A DNA stretch of 58,214 bases from Flavobacteriales bacterium (GTDB lineage: Bacteria; Bacteroidota; Bacteroidia; Flavobacteriales_D; Sanyastnellaceae). Position numbers and translations under genes: made by a program. The stretch is taken from contig JAIXWP010000097.1 of assembly GCA_027491215.1 (NCBI GenBank), positions 1 to 58,214 of the forward strand. The letters run 5' to 3'. Positions 46,964-56,957 of the stretch are shown piece after piece (the stretch's first letter is position 1; each line of letters begins with the position of its first letter). The notes beneath the pieces are model-generated. The model ran no database searches and was not told where the DNA came from. It saw only the letters and a list, made by a program, of their open reading frames with translations.

Positions 46964-48541
46964 ATGAGTACACAAAACGAAATTAACCGCCGTCGCACCT
47001 TCGCCATCATCAGTCACCCCGATGCTGGTAAAACGACACTTACAGAAAAACTTCTTCTTTTCGGAGGAGCTATTCAAACTGCAGGTGCGGTAAAAAGCAA
47101 TAAAATCACAAAGACCGCAGCGTCCGACTTCATGGAAATCGAACGCCAACGTGGTATCTCTGTTGCTACTTCGGTAATGGTTTTCGAGTACAATGGCAAA
47201 CAAGTCAACCTACTCGACACTCCTGGTCACAAGGATTTCGCTGAAGATACCTACCGAACGCTCACAGCGGTGGATAGTGTTATCCTAGTAATCGACAGTT
47301 CTAAAGGGGTTGAGGAACAAACCAAGCGATTGATGGAAGTATGTCGCATGCGTGATACCCCTGTGATCGTATTCATCAATAAAATGGACTTAGAAGGTCG
47401 TGATCCATTTGATCTATTAGATGAACTTGAAGAAACCCTCAACATCAAAGTTCAACCTCTTTCTTGGCCTATAAGCAAAGGCTATTCTTTCAAGGGTGTC
47501 TATAAGCTTTATGACAAACAACTTCACTTATTCGAATCATCTAAAACTAAGATTGCTGATGAAGTTGTATCGATTGATGATTTGAACGATCCAATGCTCG
47601 ATCAATTGGTTGGAGAATATGCTAGTCAATTGCGAGAAGATGTTGACCTAATCGAGAATGTATATGATCCATTTAGTGAACAAGCTTATCTAGAAGGCAA
47701 GCTCGCTCCTGTTTTCTTTGGATCTGCTATGAATAATTTTGGTGTAAAAGAATTGCTCGACAAGTTCGTAGAAATCGCACCAGTCCCTCAAAGTAGAGAC
47801 ACCACCTTGCGTGAAATCAAACCAGAAGAAGCTAAGTTTTCTGGATTTATTTTCAAGATTCACGCGAATATTGATCCTCGCCACCGAGACAGAATTGCTT
47901 TCTTACGCGTCTGCAGTGGGCGTTTCGAAAGAAACAAATTCTATCATCATGTTCGTTTAGAAAAAGATTTTAAATATCCCAACCCTGCAACATTCCTCGC
48001 ACAAGCGAAAAGCACCATCGACGAGGCCTATCCTGGTGATGTAATTGGATTGTATGATACTGGAAATTTCAAAATCGGTGATACACTCACCGAAGGAGAA
48101 AAATTCATGTTCAAAGGTATTCCATCGTTCTCTCCTGAAATCTTCAAAGAGTTGATCAATAAAGATCCAATGAAGACAAAACAGTTGGATAAAGGAATTC
48201 GACAGTTAACAGAAGAAGGTGTTGCTCAGTTATTTTTACAAGAACCTGGATCTCGTAAAATCGTTGGGACTGTAGGAGAACTTCAATTTGAAGTTATTCG
48301 CTACCGACTCGAGAATGAATACGGTGCGAAGTGTGAATTTGAATCGAAAGTGTTTTACAAAGCTTGCTGGATTACAACTGACACTCCTGCAAAATTGGAC
48401 GAATTCAAGCGTATCAAAGGAAACAACATGGTGAAAGACAAAGAGGAAAATGATGTATTCCTCGCACCATCAAAGTTCATCTTAGATATGGAACAAGCCA
48501 ACTACCCTGAGCTTCAGTTTCACTTTACTTCTGAGTTTTAA
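46964..48541 (+). CDS. prfC: Peptide chain release factor 3
   Basis: RF3 is the GTPase that recycles RF1/RF2 from the ribosome after peptide release. The 525-residue protein has G1 ([13 protein letters not shown], near residue 17), G2 ([10 protein letters not shown]), G3 ([13 protein letters not shown]), G4 ([18 protein letters not shown]) and the RF3 linker and domains II-III ([40 protein letters not shown]). Length and order are normal. The coding end overlaps the convergent HD gene by 17 nt. ATG 46964 is the only good start. Confidence 0.97.
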   Translation: MSTQNEINRRRTFAIISHPDAGKTTLTEKLLLFGGAIQTAGAVKSNKITKTAASDFMEIERQRGISVATSVMVFEYNGKQVNLLDTPGHKDFAEDTYRTLTAVDSVILVIDSSKGVEEQTKRLMEVCRMRDTPVIVFINKMDLEGRDPFDLLDELEETLNIKVQPLSWPISKGYSFKGVYKLYDKQLHLFESSKTKIADEVVSIDDLNDPMLDQLVGEYASQLREDVDLIENVYDPFSEQAYLEGKLAPVFFGSAMNNFGVKELLDKFVEIAPVPQSRDTTLREIKPEEAKFSGFIFKIHANIDPRHRDRIAFLRVCSGRFERNKFYHHVRLEKDFKYPNPATFLAQAKSTIDEAYPGDVIGLYDTGNFKIGDTLTEGEKFMFKGIPSFSPEIFKELINKDPMKTKQLDKGIRQLTEEGVAQLFLQEPGSRKIVGTVGELQFEVIRYRLENEYGAKCEFESKVFYKACWITTDTPAKLDEFKRIKGNNMVKDKEENDVFLAPSKFILDMEQANYPELQFHFTSEF

Positions 48542-49178
48542 CCTCCAAATAAAACTGCGTAAGGTACGCTTCCATAAAGGCGTGGCGCTGCTCGGCTAGG
48601 GCCTTGCCTGTGGGGGTATTCATTTTGTCTTTTAATAAAAGTAACTTCTCGTAGAAGTGATTGATGGTAGGCGCTGTGGAGTTTTTATACTCTTCTTTCG
48701 ACATGTTTAAATTTGGCGCAATGGACGGATCGTAGATCGCGCGATTTTTAAATCCACCATAATTGAACGCGCGAGCGATACCTACTGCTCCTATCGCATC
48801 TAGTCTATCAGCATCTTGAACTACGTCTAATTCTTTCGATTTATACACTCCAGAGGAATGACCTCCTTTGAAAGAAATATGCTTGATTATACTTACTACC
48901 TCACTTTTTACATGATTAGAAAGCCCAATGCTATTCATGTACTCCAATGCTCTTTGTGGCCCCAATTCTTCATCTCCATTATGAAACTTTGAATCCGCTA
49001 TATCATGCAATAAAGCTCCTAGCTCAATAATGAGCATATCTCCTCCTTCCTCTACTCCTATTGCTTTTGCTGTATTCCAAACCCGCTCGATGTGATGCCA
49101 ATCATGTCCTCCCTCTGCTTCACGGAGGGCATCTTTTACATGACTTATAGTATTATTTATAATAACTGAATGATCCAT
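48525..49178 (-). CDS. HD-domain phosphohydrolase
   Basis: The 217-residue cytosolic protein has the HD metal site: H in [11 protein letters not shown], the HD pair in [13 protein letters not shown] and a later Asp in [15 protein letters not shown]. It matches the small YedJ-like uncharacterised phosphohydrolases. The substrate is probably a nucleotide. It is last in the metal-uptake-like operon, and its ATG overlaps the stop of the preceding lipoprotein gene (TAATG), indicating translational coupling. Why an HD enzyme is coupled to that operon is not clear. Confidence 0.9.
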   Translation of the reverse strand: MDHSVIINNTISHVKDALREAEGGHDWHHIERVWNTAKAIGVEEGGDMLIIELGALLHDIADSKFHNGDEELGPQRALEYMNSIGLSNHVKSEVVSIIKHISFKGGHSSGVYKSKELDVVQDADRLDAIGAVGIARAFNYGGFKNRAIYDPSIAPNLNMSKEEYKNSTAPTINHFYEKLLLLKDKMNTPTGKALAEQRHAFMEAYLTQFYLEVKTQK

Positions 49179-49939
49179 TATTCAACTGTTAAACGTGCTT
49201 GAACTTGATTCTCTTTTGATAAACTATTCTTCACTCTCATTACAAGTGTGTATGTTCCTGTAGAGGTAATTTCAGGAAAATCAAATGATGTCAATTCAAT
49301 ATTCATTTCTCCTTGAAATGGTAATGTATCATTCACTAATGTTAGTCCTGTTTTTGATAAAGAATAAAAAACAGTATCGATTCCTGTTGCATCTGTGATA
49401 TTTCCCAAAAGCTGAATATCCGCTGGCGCAGCGGCTGTCCAAGAAGTAACTCCTTCATCTGTAACAAGCGATGGTGCCACATTTCCAATCACAAATTGAG
49501 GTCTGGTTGGGTCAGATATATAGACATTAAATTCTTTCGACCCTTCGTTTCCCTCGATATCAATTACACTTGAACTCACCTTCCAAAAACCTTGAATATT
49601 TTCAGGTAATCTCATGGTCCAAGAGAGCACATCTGATTTACCAGCTATATCCGCAACATAGCTACTGTCCCATTCTAAATAGTTCGGTGAAGTAAAAATG
49701 GAAGCAATAGAATCTGTATAAAAGGCAGTCCCTATACTCCAATAAAAACGTGCTTGATTCAATTCTTGATCATCAGTGAATGCTGCATTCAAAGTCAACA
49801 ACTCTCCAGCTTGAAAATCTTGATTATTGTTTTCCACATCATTTATTCTAAACTCCGAAATGATAGGATCCATATCATCCCCTTTGTGACAAGCAACAAA
49901 AGCAGAGGCAATGAAAGCAAAGTAAAATAGCTTTTTCAT
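49178..49939 (-). CDS. DUF4625-like lipoprotein
   Basis: The 253-residue protein has a lipobox (FVACHKGDD, Cys17) followed by two Ig-like beta domains. Its order (PIISEFRINDVE ..., DQELNQARFYWSIG, then GFWKVSSSVIDIEGNEGSKEF) mirrors the neighbouring DUF4625 protein. It lacks that protein's His-rich loop, so it may be a diverged duplicate. It is an outer-membrane or periplasmic lipoprotein of unknown partner. A hairpin (49953-49978) separates it from the upstream gene. Confidence 0.75.
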   Translation of the reverse strand: MKKLFYFAFIASAFVACHKGDDMDPIISEFRINDVENNNQDFQAGELLTLNAAFTDDQELNQARFYWSIGTAFYTDSIASIFTSPNYLEWDSSYVADIAGKSDVLSWTMRLPENIQGFWKVSSSVIDIEGNEGSKEFNVYISDPTRPQFVIGNVAPSLVTDEGVTSWTAAAPADIQLLGNITDATGIDTVFYSLSKTGLTLVNDTLPFQGEMNIELTSFDFPEITSTGTYTLVMRVKNSLSKENQVQARLTVE

Positions 49940-49952
49940 TTTGCTAAAATAA

Positions 49953-49978
49953 TGAACCCCGCCAAATGACGGGGTTCA
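49953..49978 (-). other. GC-rich hairpin between the two DUF4625-type genes
   Basis: TGAACCCCG and CGGGGTTCA pair perfectly (9 bp, 8-nt loop). Read on the minus strand the stem is followed by TTATTTTAG, a weak U-rich stretch, so it may partly terminate transcription between the two lipoprotein genes. The plus-strand side has seven T. Confidence 0.65.
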
Positions 49979-50002
49979 ATATTTTTTTCTGAGAAAATAT
50001 AA

Positions 50003-50770
50003 TTATTCTACATGAACATCTACCGCCCACTCTCCCATGTAATTGAGTGCATCTGTAGCGTGCAGATGAAGATGATAATGACCAGCAGTTGCAATAGGTC
50101 CGATGTTAATCGTTCCTAGGTCGAATGATGTACCTGTAACTCCAATGAGCTCTTGTTCGAAGATAACTTCTCCTGTTTCTTCGTTTTCCAACTCAACATG
50201 AATGTCAGTTAAGCCGTCTGGATCAGCAACTGTTCCCGTTAGAACTACTGTTCCGCCAACCACCGTTTCAATCTCGTAATTTGTAACTGCAGGCGTTGCA
50301 GTAATTGCAAATGTTGGAAGATTTGAGTTTTCAACGTGTAATGTTGTCACGTATTCAATCGCTTCATTGCCATCTTTATCGATCAACAATACTTCCACGT
50401 GCCAGTGACCAGCAATCGCTGCAGGAATGGCAAACTCCACCGTATTCGTTGAAGATGTTCCGCTCAACGATATAATACGTGAATCACTCCATACTCCAAT
50501 GTTAGGAGGTAGCACCTCCTCTGTGCTTCCTTCCGTGTGAGAGTGGCCATCATCCGCTGAGTGTATCTCAACTTTCAACTGATTTAGTTCTTTATTGTCG
50601 GTTGAATAAACCTCCACCGTCACTGTCTCACTTGCATTTACATCATGCTCCGTTGAAACCGTTCCGTTCACTTTTACGCTGCTGATGACAGGACGTGCTG
50701 TATCCTCGTCGTCTTTCTTACATGCTACTACAGTAGCCGCAATCAAAAATAAAAATGCTAATTTTTTCAT
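50003..50770 (-). CDS. DUF4625 lipoprotein with His-rich loop
   Basis: The 255-residue protein has a lipobox (VVACKKDDE, Cys17) and two Ig-like domains of the DUF4625 type (RPVISSVKVNGTVSTEHDV, AGHWHVEVLLIDKDGNEAIE, AGHYHLHLHATDALNYMG). His residues cluster in the loop SADDGHSHTEGS and in the HWHVE and HYHLHLHA strands, consistent with metal binding. It is encoded 12 nt downstream of the ZnuD-like receptor. I infer that it captures or hands over a divalent metal such as zinc. Its exact ligand is unproven. Confidence 0.84.
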   Translation of the reverse strand: MKKLAFLFLIAATVVACKKDDEDTARPVISSVKVNGTVSTEHDVNASETVTVEVYSTDNKELNQLKVEIHSADDGHSHTEGSTEEVLPPNIGVWSDSRIISLSGTSSTNTVEFAIPAAIAGHWHVEVLLIDKDGNEAIEYVTTLHVENSNLPTFAITATPAVTNYEIETVVGGTVVLTGTVADPDGLTDIHVELENEETGEVIFEQELIGVTGTSFDLGTINIGPIATAGHYHLHLHATDALNYMGEWAVDVHVE

Positions 50771-50782
50771 AATGTTTTGTGT

Positions 50783-53155
50783 TTACTTACCAATGGGTAA
50801 TTGAATTAATACCGAGATATTTCTTCCCTGCTCGGGAAGGTTTAATTGTCTATATGCACTTAAATGATTGAGATAGTATCTATCCAATAAATTATTCAAA
50901 GCGACTTTTACTACAAGCTCCTGAGTACGCCATTTCCAAGTGGTTTGAGCGAACAAATCAATCGAATAAGCTCCCATGGTCGGATTCTCATTTCGATCTA
51001 CATTAAACTGTGAGCTCCAAACTAAATAGGTCGTTCCAAACTCATAGCCTGATAATCTGCGCTCTTTTAGATCACGCTCAAACGTGGTTTGAAGTCGACC
51101 TCTCACCGGAGGTGTGAAAGGCAATGGCAATGTGGTGATCAAGTTGTAAGAGTACACTCCATCAATACTTCCTTCAAGATGCAGAGCTTCAATCGGATGC
51201 CATTCGGCATAAAGCTCTGCTCCTGTGAATATGGCATCGTGCTGTGTGTATTGATATACTTGACCTCCATCGGGCAGCGTCGAAAATTGCGCTGTGGGTC
51301 GCAAGTAGATGAAGCCTTCGAAATAATTGAAATAAGGTGTCATTTTTACATAAAACGACTTCGACTCAAACAAGGCTGTAAAGTCCGCTTGATATCCTAT
51401 TTCATTATTCAAACTTGCATTTCCTTGTTCGTGTCTGAAAGTACCATGATGCACACCATTGATAAATAATTCAGCTTGATTGGGCACTCTGAAACTACGA
51501 GCAAGATTCCACTTCAAATTCCATCTTTTAGAGGGAGTGTAGCTGAGACCTGCGCTTCCTGACCAACTATAAAACTCGCGATCATTGTTGGCTACACGAA
51601 GATCATAACCTACAATCTCCTGTGCACTCGACCAACTCGCAGTTGAATAAGATTCGCTGGAAACACGGGCCCCATCCACACGTAAACCTCCGTTGATAAT
51701 TATATTTTTCGATTCAAAATTTCGTTCCGCAAATAAGAATGTTCCCGCAGTAACCGAACGATCATTCGGTAGTAAAAACTCCCATCCTGCTCTGTTGTTT
51801 TGTTGCCATGAGGCAGATGCTCCAGGAATAAAACGCCAGTGCTTCATTTCATGCCGGTGCCAACGTACAGAAGCTTGATAGGTGGTCAATACTAGTCGAT
51901 GGGCATTTGCATCTGTTGGCAAGGGGGCATATCCTTGCTGATGCGGACGAATCATTTCTCTTCGTGTATTTTGCTGAACACCAGCATCTATTTGAAGCCA
52001 TCCCTTCTCACGCGTCAATGAAGCATTCAGGGCCCACTTCAAATGATCCACCACTTGGTGCGGCAAATCTATGTCTCGGCGATTGCCATCATCCGCCACA
52101 TTCACTCCAGTGGGAATGCCTACAATACCGGGAAACAATCCATTCTTTTGATGAAAGTGAGACCATGTCGATTTAACAACGCCGCGTTTTCCTGCCCAAC
52201 CAATAGTGGTCTGGTAGTGCAACTCCTTGCCAGAAGTGTTGCGCAATCGGTTATTGTAAATCGGTAATGTTCTGTTTAGATATGTGAATGTTTCCGCAGG
52301 TATCTTATAATCGCCAAACTCACTCCATGTAACACGTGCCTTTGCAAAGAAGTGCTGCCTTGCCCCTTCCACTGATGCGCTGCCGCCTATATAATCATTA
52401 TTGCTGCGATACATCGATTGCACCTGACCACGAATGCCTTTTTCAGGAACTCCTGGAGTTTGCACCCGAATAACGCCCCCTAATGCATCAGAGCCATAGA
52501 GCAAAGAGGCTGGACCTTTTACCACCTCAATGCGATCGACACCGTAGGGATCGAGCTCCAAACCGTGATCGCTGCCCCACTGCTGACCCTCCTGCTTCAT
52601 ACCGAGATCGCTCACAAGGATGCGATTGCCCGATAAACCGCGGATCACTGGTTTTGCAATGTTAGCTCCTGATGAAAGTTGTGTCACTCCAGGAAGGCGT
52701 GACAGTTTTTGCGACAACGTCATGGAGGCCGATCCTCGCAAGTCATCTTTACCGAGCACCATCAAGTCGAGCGATTGGTGGGCGTAGTCACTTCGTGACA
52801 CCTCACTTTCGATCAAAACTTGCTGCAACTCGATATGAGAGGGCGCTAGCAAAATCAGCACATTGGTGATAGAAGAATCGGTTGTAGAAAAATAATCCGC
52901 ATAAGCCTTATAGCCTGTCATCTCCACATGGATGTGGTGCTTGCCCGACGGCAAATTCTCAAGAGTAAATACTCCCAATGAATCTGTAAACACCGCTACA
53001 GAAAGCTCATGACTTTCTATCACAGCACCTACGATTGGCTCATTTGAAATTTGATCTACAACTCTTCCTTGAATCGCATACACAGAAGTTTGTGCTGATA
53101 ATGATGTTGTAAATAACAACACGATTATCAAGCAAAAACCCGCTTGAATTTTCAT
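50783..53155 (-). CDS. TonB-dependent receptor, ZnuD-like, with carboxypeptidase-like domain
   Basis: The 790-residue protein has a signal peptide (MKIQAGFCLIIVLLFTTSLS) and a CarboxypepD_reg-like domain at about 28-110 (IQGRVVDQISNEPIVGAVIE). Its plug has the segments IAKPVIRGLSGNRILVSDLG, GQQWGSDHGLELD and VERIEVVKGPASLLYGSDAL, which resemble the zinc receptor ZnuD. The barrel ends ISVLIQLPIGK. With two His-bearing neighbours it forms a probable zinc (or copper) acquisition operon. Metal choice is inference from these marks. Confidence 0.88.
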   Translation of the reverse strand: MKIQAGFCLIIVLLFTTSLSAQTSVYAIQGRVVDQISNEPIVGAVIESHELSVAVFTDSLGVFTLENLPSGKHHIHVEMTGYKAYADYFSTTDSSITNVLILLAPSHIELQQVLIESEVSRSDYAHQSLDLMVLGKDDLRGSASMTLSQKLSRLPGVTQLSSGANIAKPVIRGLSGNRILVSDLGMKQEGQQWGSDHGLELDPYGVDRIEVVKGPASLLYGSDALGGVIRVQTPGVPEKGIRGQVQSMYRSNNDYIGGSASVEGARQHFFAKARVTWSEFGDYKIPAETFTYLNRTLPIYNNRLRNTSGKELHYQTTIGWAGKRGVVKSTWSHFHQKNGLFPGIVGIPTGVNVADDGNRRDIDLPHQVVDHLKWALNASLTREKGWLQIDAGVQQNTRREMIRPHQQGYAPLPTDANAHRLVLTTYQASVRWHRHEMKHWRFIPGASASWQQNNRAGWEFLLPNDRSVTAGTFLFAERNFESKNIIINGGLRVDGARVSSESYSTASWSSAQEIVGYDLRVANNDREFYSWSGSAGLSYTPSKRWNLKWNLARSFRVPNQAELFINGVHHGTFRHEQGNASLNNEIGYQADFTALFESKSFYVKMTPYFNYFEGFIYLRPTAQFSTLPDGGQVYQYTQHDAIFTGAELYAEWHPIEALHLEGSIDGVYSYNLITTLPLPFTPPVRGRLQTTFERDLKERRLSGYEFGTTYLVWSSQFNVDRNENPTMGAYSIDLFAQTTWKWRTQELVVKVALNNLLDRYYLNHLSAYRQLNLPEQGRNISVLIQLPIGK

Positions 53156-53219
53156 GTATAAATAATTTCTAAATCATCTGAATAGCCTTATGGAATAGCT
53201 GCTTGAGCAGCAGGCTGCA

Positions 53220-53615
53220 TTATCCCCAAACAGAAGGGGGACCGCGATGATTACGAACTTGATATAACTCAAAAGATTGAGTATATTGATACCAATAACT
53301 AAGTTCCTTTTGCTCGAAAATGCGAGGGGCCATCCATTCAAATGCTAATGGAGCATCAAAAGGAATGCTGATTAATTTACAAACCTCACAATCAACATCA
53401 TGGTGTTGAGCGTCGGTTGCTTGATAAGAAAAAGGCAGCGCTTCAGAATCATGGAAATGGGAATGACAATGCGCATGCCCATGGCAATGAGCGCTATCAG
53501 CATTTCCAGAACCGTGTTCAACGATGCGGTGATAGACTTGAAATGACATCAGCCATACTACTACCCCTAAGAGGAACAGTGCTTTCGCTTGAATATGTGG
53601 AGAAATCAATTTCAT
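53220..53615 (-). CDS. His-rich membrane protein, DUF2946-like
   Basis: I start at 53615 (MKLISPHIQAKALFLLGVVV), giving a single N-terminal membrane segment. The 131-residue protein then has a dense metal-binding stretch, HCHGHAHCHSHFHDSE, near residues 45-60, and a conserved DVDCEVCK pair. These resemble DUF2946 and other metal-linked small proteins of proteobacteria and Bacteroidota. It leads the receptor operon, behind a -7 box. It may act as a periplasmic metal buffer or chaperone. Function is inferred from composition. Confidence 0.72.
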   Translation of the reverse strand: MKLISPHIQAKALFLLGVVVWLMSFQVYHRIVEHGSGNADSAHCHGHAHCHSHFHDSEALPFSYQATDAQHHDVDCEVCKLISIPFDAPLAFEWMAPRIFEQKELSYWYQYTQSFELYQVRNHRGPPSVWG

Positions 53616-53625
53616 AGAATGGTTG

Positions 53626-53633
53626 CAAAGATA
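53626..53633 (-). promoter_or_regulatory. -7 box (TATCTTTG) for the metal operon
   Basis: On the minus strand TATCTTTG ends 10 nt before ATG 53615 in a 63-nt region shared with the divergent DPP IV gene. No obvious Zur or Fur palindrome is visible in the region. Confidence 0.55.
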
Positions 53634-53678
53634 AGCTGGATGGGAAAAATCCCTTATTTTTCGCAAAATTTCACAATA

Positions 53679-55805
53679 ATGAAAACCCTCTTTCTTTCAG
53701 TAAGTTTAATTCTTTCTACGTTTTTATCTCTCGCACAAAATCGTGCTCTCACATTAGAGGAATCTGTCATGGGACAATTCTCAACCTTCGGAGCAGAAAA
53801 TCTATCACGACTTTCCTTTTTACCCAATAGTGAAAATTACATTTATCTGAAGGATCAAACCTTGATCATGGGCAACGCGAAAGGGGTTGAGAAGCCTTGG
53901 TTAACTCTTGAAAGTTTCAAGGGTTTTGCAAATGCTCCTGAAAACTTAGAGCGCATGCCTGCATTCCAATGGCAAGATGCTCAGAATGCCTATTTCCAAG
54001 ATAAAGAGGGCAGATACTATTTAGTAAATTTCAAAGAACGCAAAGTCACCACTGGAATTAAGGAAGAAGGTGATGGAACGGTAAGTGACTATCATCCTGC
54101 ATCGCAAAGACTTGCGTATAGCTCAAAAAATAATTTGTTTGTACTTACATCATCGAAAGCCATTCAAGTAACAGATCAGCCAGCTGGAATTGTTAGCGGA
54201 CAATCAGTTTCTAGAAATGAGTACGGAATTGAAAAAGGAACCTTCTGGAATGACGAAGGAAGCATGCTGGCTTTTTATGAAAAGGATGAACGTAATGTAT
54301 CAGAATATCCATTGACCGATTACACTACGACTCCAGCTAGCACAAAAAACATTCGTTATCCAATGGCAGGAGCAACAAGCGAAAAAATTCGTGTAGGTGT
54401 GTTTAATGTTGCTAATGAAAAAACAGTGTTCCTTGAATTGAATAGTGAATACAACGATCAGTACTATGCTACCAATTTAGCTTGGAGCCCAGATAATACC
54501 TTGTACGTTGTTTGGATGAATCGTAAAACAGATGAGTGTAAACTAATCGCTTTCGATCCACAAACTGGAAAACAGCGTGCAGTCATATTTACAGAGAAAG
54601 ATGACAAATGGGTGGAGCCTTCTCAACCAATTATTTTTATTCCAGGACAACCAAATCAATTCTTATGGTATAGCTATCGCGATGGCTACCATCAGTGGTA
54701 TAAATACAATACATCAGGTACTCTTCTCGGCTCTATGAAAGTAGCATTCGAAATGACCGGATGGAAAGGATTTGATGCGAAGAACCAATATGGTTTCGCA
54801 ATGGGAACTGGCAGCAATGCTACAGAGAGCCACCTCTTCCGCATTAGACTTAGTGATATGTTCACCGAACAAATCACTCGCGTAGGCGGTGTTCACAACG
54901 TTAGTATTTCTGGATCCGGAAAAGTGGTCATCGATAATTATTCGAATCTCAATACACCTCGTCGCATCGATTTGATGGACATGACTGGTAAGATCATTAA
55001 GAATATGCTTACTTCGAAAAATCCTTATGAGGGTGTTCAAATAAGCAGCACGGAGCTATTAACCATTCCTTCAAAATCTGGAATGCCCTTGCATGCTCGA
55101 GTAATCAAACCAAGCAATTTCGATAACAAGAAGAAATACCCTGTCGTAGTGTACACCTATAATGGTCCACACGTGCAATTGGTGACCAACTCATTCTTAG
55201 GTGGCGCTTCATTATGGATGCACTATCTCGCTGAACAAGGATACATTGTATTTACTTTGGATGGTCGTGGTTCTATGAATCGTGGAAAAGCTTTTGAACA
55301 AGCCATCCACCGCCAACTTGGTACCGCTGAAGTTGAAGACCAACTCGCTGGTGTAGAATGGTTGAAGTCACAGAGCTATGTAGATGGATCTCGCATTGGT
55401 GTGCATGGTTGGAGCTTCGGTGGATTCATGACTACTTCACTCCTACTAAAATCGCCTGACACTTTCAAAGTAGGTGTTGCGGGCGGACCAGTAATCGATT
55501 GGAATTTATATGAAGTAATGTACACCGAACGTTACATGGACACTCCACAAGAAAACCCAGAAGGATACGCAAATGCAGACTTGACGAAATATGTGAAAAA
55601 TCTAAAGGGCAAACTTTTGATGATTCACGGAGCAGATGACGATGTGGTGGTGATGCAACATAATATGCGTTTCTTAAAAGCTTGTGTGGATAATGGAGTT
55701 CAAGTTGACTTCTTCACTTATCCTGGCCATCAGCACAATGTGCGCGGAAAAGACAGAGTTCACTTGATGAAAAAAGTGATCGATTATCTTACAGAGAACC
55801 TCTAG
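53679..55805 (+). CDS. Dipeptidyl-peptidase IV (S9B)
   Basis: I start at ATG 53679 (MKTLFLSVSLILSTFLSLAQ), a signal peptide; upstream ATGs would remove it. The 708-residue exported serine peptidase cuts X-Pro/Ala dipeptides. A beta-propeller with the DPP IV-type NEYGIEKGTFWNDEGSMLAF leads to an alpha/beta hydrolase. The hydrolase has GWSFGGFM (Ser579), GADDDVVV (Asp) and GHQHNV (His). The double-Glu propeller motif of eukaryotic DPP IV is not clearly seen. Its role is peptide nutrition in the periplasm. Confidence 0.93.
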   Translation: MKTLFLSVSLILSTFLSLAQNRALTLEESVMGQFSTFGAENLSRLSFLPNSENYIYLKDQTLIMGNAKGVEKPWLTLESFKGFANAPENLERMPAFQWQDAQNAYFQDKEGRYYLVNFKERKVTTGIKEEGDGTVSDYHPASQRLAYSSKNNLFVLTSSKAIQVTDQPAGIVSGQSVSRNEYGIEKGTFWNDEGSMLAFYEKDERNVSEYPLTDYTTTPASTKNIRYPMAGATSEKIRVGVFNVANEKTVFLELNSEYNDQYYATNLAWSPDNTLYVVWMNRKTDECKLIAFDPQTGKQRAVIFTEKDDKWVEPSQPIIFIPGQPNQFLWYSYRDGYHQWYKYNTSGTLLGSMKVAFEMTGWKGFDAKNQYGFAMGTGSNATESHLFRIRLSDMFTEQITRVGGVHNVSISGSGKVVIDNYSNLNTPRRIDLMDMTGKIIKNMLTSKNPYEGVQISSTELLTIPSKSGMPLHARVIKPSNFDNKKKYPVVVYTYNGPHVQLVTNSFLGGASLWMHYLAEQGYIVFTLDGRGSMNRGKAFEQAIHRQLGTAEVEDQLAGVEWLKSQSYVDGSRIGVHGWSFGGFMTTSLLLKSPDTFKVGVAGGPVIDWNLYEVMYTERYMDTPQENPEGYANADLTKYVKNLKGKLLMIHGADDDVVVMQHNMRFLKACVDNGVQVDFFTYPGHQHNVRGKDRVHLMKKVIDYLTENL

Positions 55806-55817
55806 TACTTGATACCC

Positions 55818-55825
55818 TATATTTG
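55818..55825 (+). promoter_or_regulatory. -7 box (TATATTTG) for gcvT
   Basis: TATATTTG matches TAnnTTTG and ends 20 nt before ATG 55846. Confidence 0.55.
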
Positions 55826-55845
55826 CCTTAATATTCAATTATAAT

Positions 55846-56949
55846 ATGACTACAGATACATCCGTATTAAAAACAACAGCACTCACCGATAAGCATATCG
55901 CGCTTGGTGGTAAAATGGTTCCTTTTGCTGGTTACAACATGCCAGTTCAATATAAGGGACTTCTTGATGAACACCATTGCGTAAGAAATAACGTGGGTGT
56001 TTTTGATGTTAGCCACATGGGTGAATTCTGGGTAAGCGGAAAACGTGTATTGGATTTTCTTCAATACATGACTAGCAACGACGTAAGCAAATTATTCGAT
56101 GGCAAGGTTCAGTATAGCTGCATGCCAAATGATAAAGGTGGAATTGTAGATGACTTATTAGTTTACCGCGTCAACGAACACAAATATCTTTTGGTAGTAA
56201 ACGCTTCTAACATTGAAAAAGATTGGAACTGGTTGATGACAAAAGCTAACGAGTATGGGGTGACTATGGAAAATAAAAGTGATGATACATCATTGCTTGC
56301 AGTACAAGGTCCAAATGCTGGTAAAGTGCTTCAAAAATTGACCAGCCTCAACTTAGAAATGGAATACTACACTTTCCAAATTGGAGAGTTCGCAGGCCAT
56401 TCAGATATTGTTATTTCTACGACTGGCTACACTGGTGCTGGTGGATATGAAGTTTATTTTCCTAACGAAGCAGCTGAAGATATTTGGAATAAAATATTCG
56501 CCGCGGGTGAAGAATTTGGAATTCAACCAATCGGTCTAGGTGCACGTGATACTCTGCGATTGGAAATGGGCTTCTGCCTGTATGGAAATGATATCGACGA
56601 CACCACTTCTCCAATCGAAGCAGGACTAGGATGGATTACTAAATTCACTAAAGAATTTATGAATTCCGCATATATCAAAGGACACAAGGAAAACGGCACG
56701 GCTCGCAAACTTGTCGGTTTTGATATGGTTGACAAAGGAATTCCGCGTCATGGTTATGAGATTGTGGATGCAAATATGAATCCTATTGGTGTTGTAACTA
56801 GTGGAACACAAAGCCCTAGTTTGAGCAAGGCAATTGGAATGGGATATGTTCCAACTGCTCTAGCAAAACCAGGAAACGAAATTTTCATCAACATTCGCGG
56901 AAAAGCAATCAAAGCTGTTACTGTTGCTATTCCTTTTTATAAAAACTAA
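55846..56949 (+). CDS. gcvT: Glycine cleavage system T protein (aminomethyltransferase)
   Basis: GcvT transfers the methylene of aminomethylated H protein to tetrahydrofolate, releasing ammonia. The 367-residue protein has the standard beginning ([20 protein letters not shown]), the folate site region [12 protein letters not shown], and [16 protein letters not shown]. It also has [20 protein letters not shown] and a C-terminal barrel ([11 protein letters not shown] ... [21 protein letters not shown]). ComB follows after 8 nt on the same strand. The operon promoter is the box at 55818. Confidence 0.97.
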   Translation: MTTDTSVLKTTALTDKHIALGGKMVPFAGYNMPVQYKGLLDEHHCVRNNVGVFDVSHMGEFWVSGKRVLDFLQYMTSNDVSKLFDGKVQYSCMPNDKGGIVDDLLVYRVNEHKYLLVVNASNIEKDWNWLMTKANEYGVTMENKSDDTSLLAVQGPNAGKVLQKLTSLNLEMEYYTFQIGEFAGHSDIVISTTGYTGAGGYEVYFPNEAAEDIWNKIFAAGEEFGIQPIGLGARDTLRLEMGFCLYGNDIDDTTSPIEAGLGWITKFTKEFMNSAYIKGHKENGTARKLVGFDMVDKGIPRHGYEIVDANMNPIGVVTSGTQSPSLSKAIGMGYVPTALAKPGNEIFINIRGKAIKAVTVAIPFYKN

Positions 56950-56957
56950 TTGTATTT

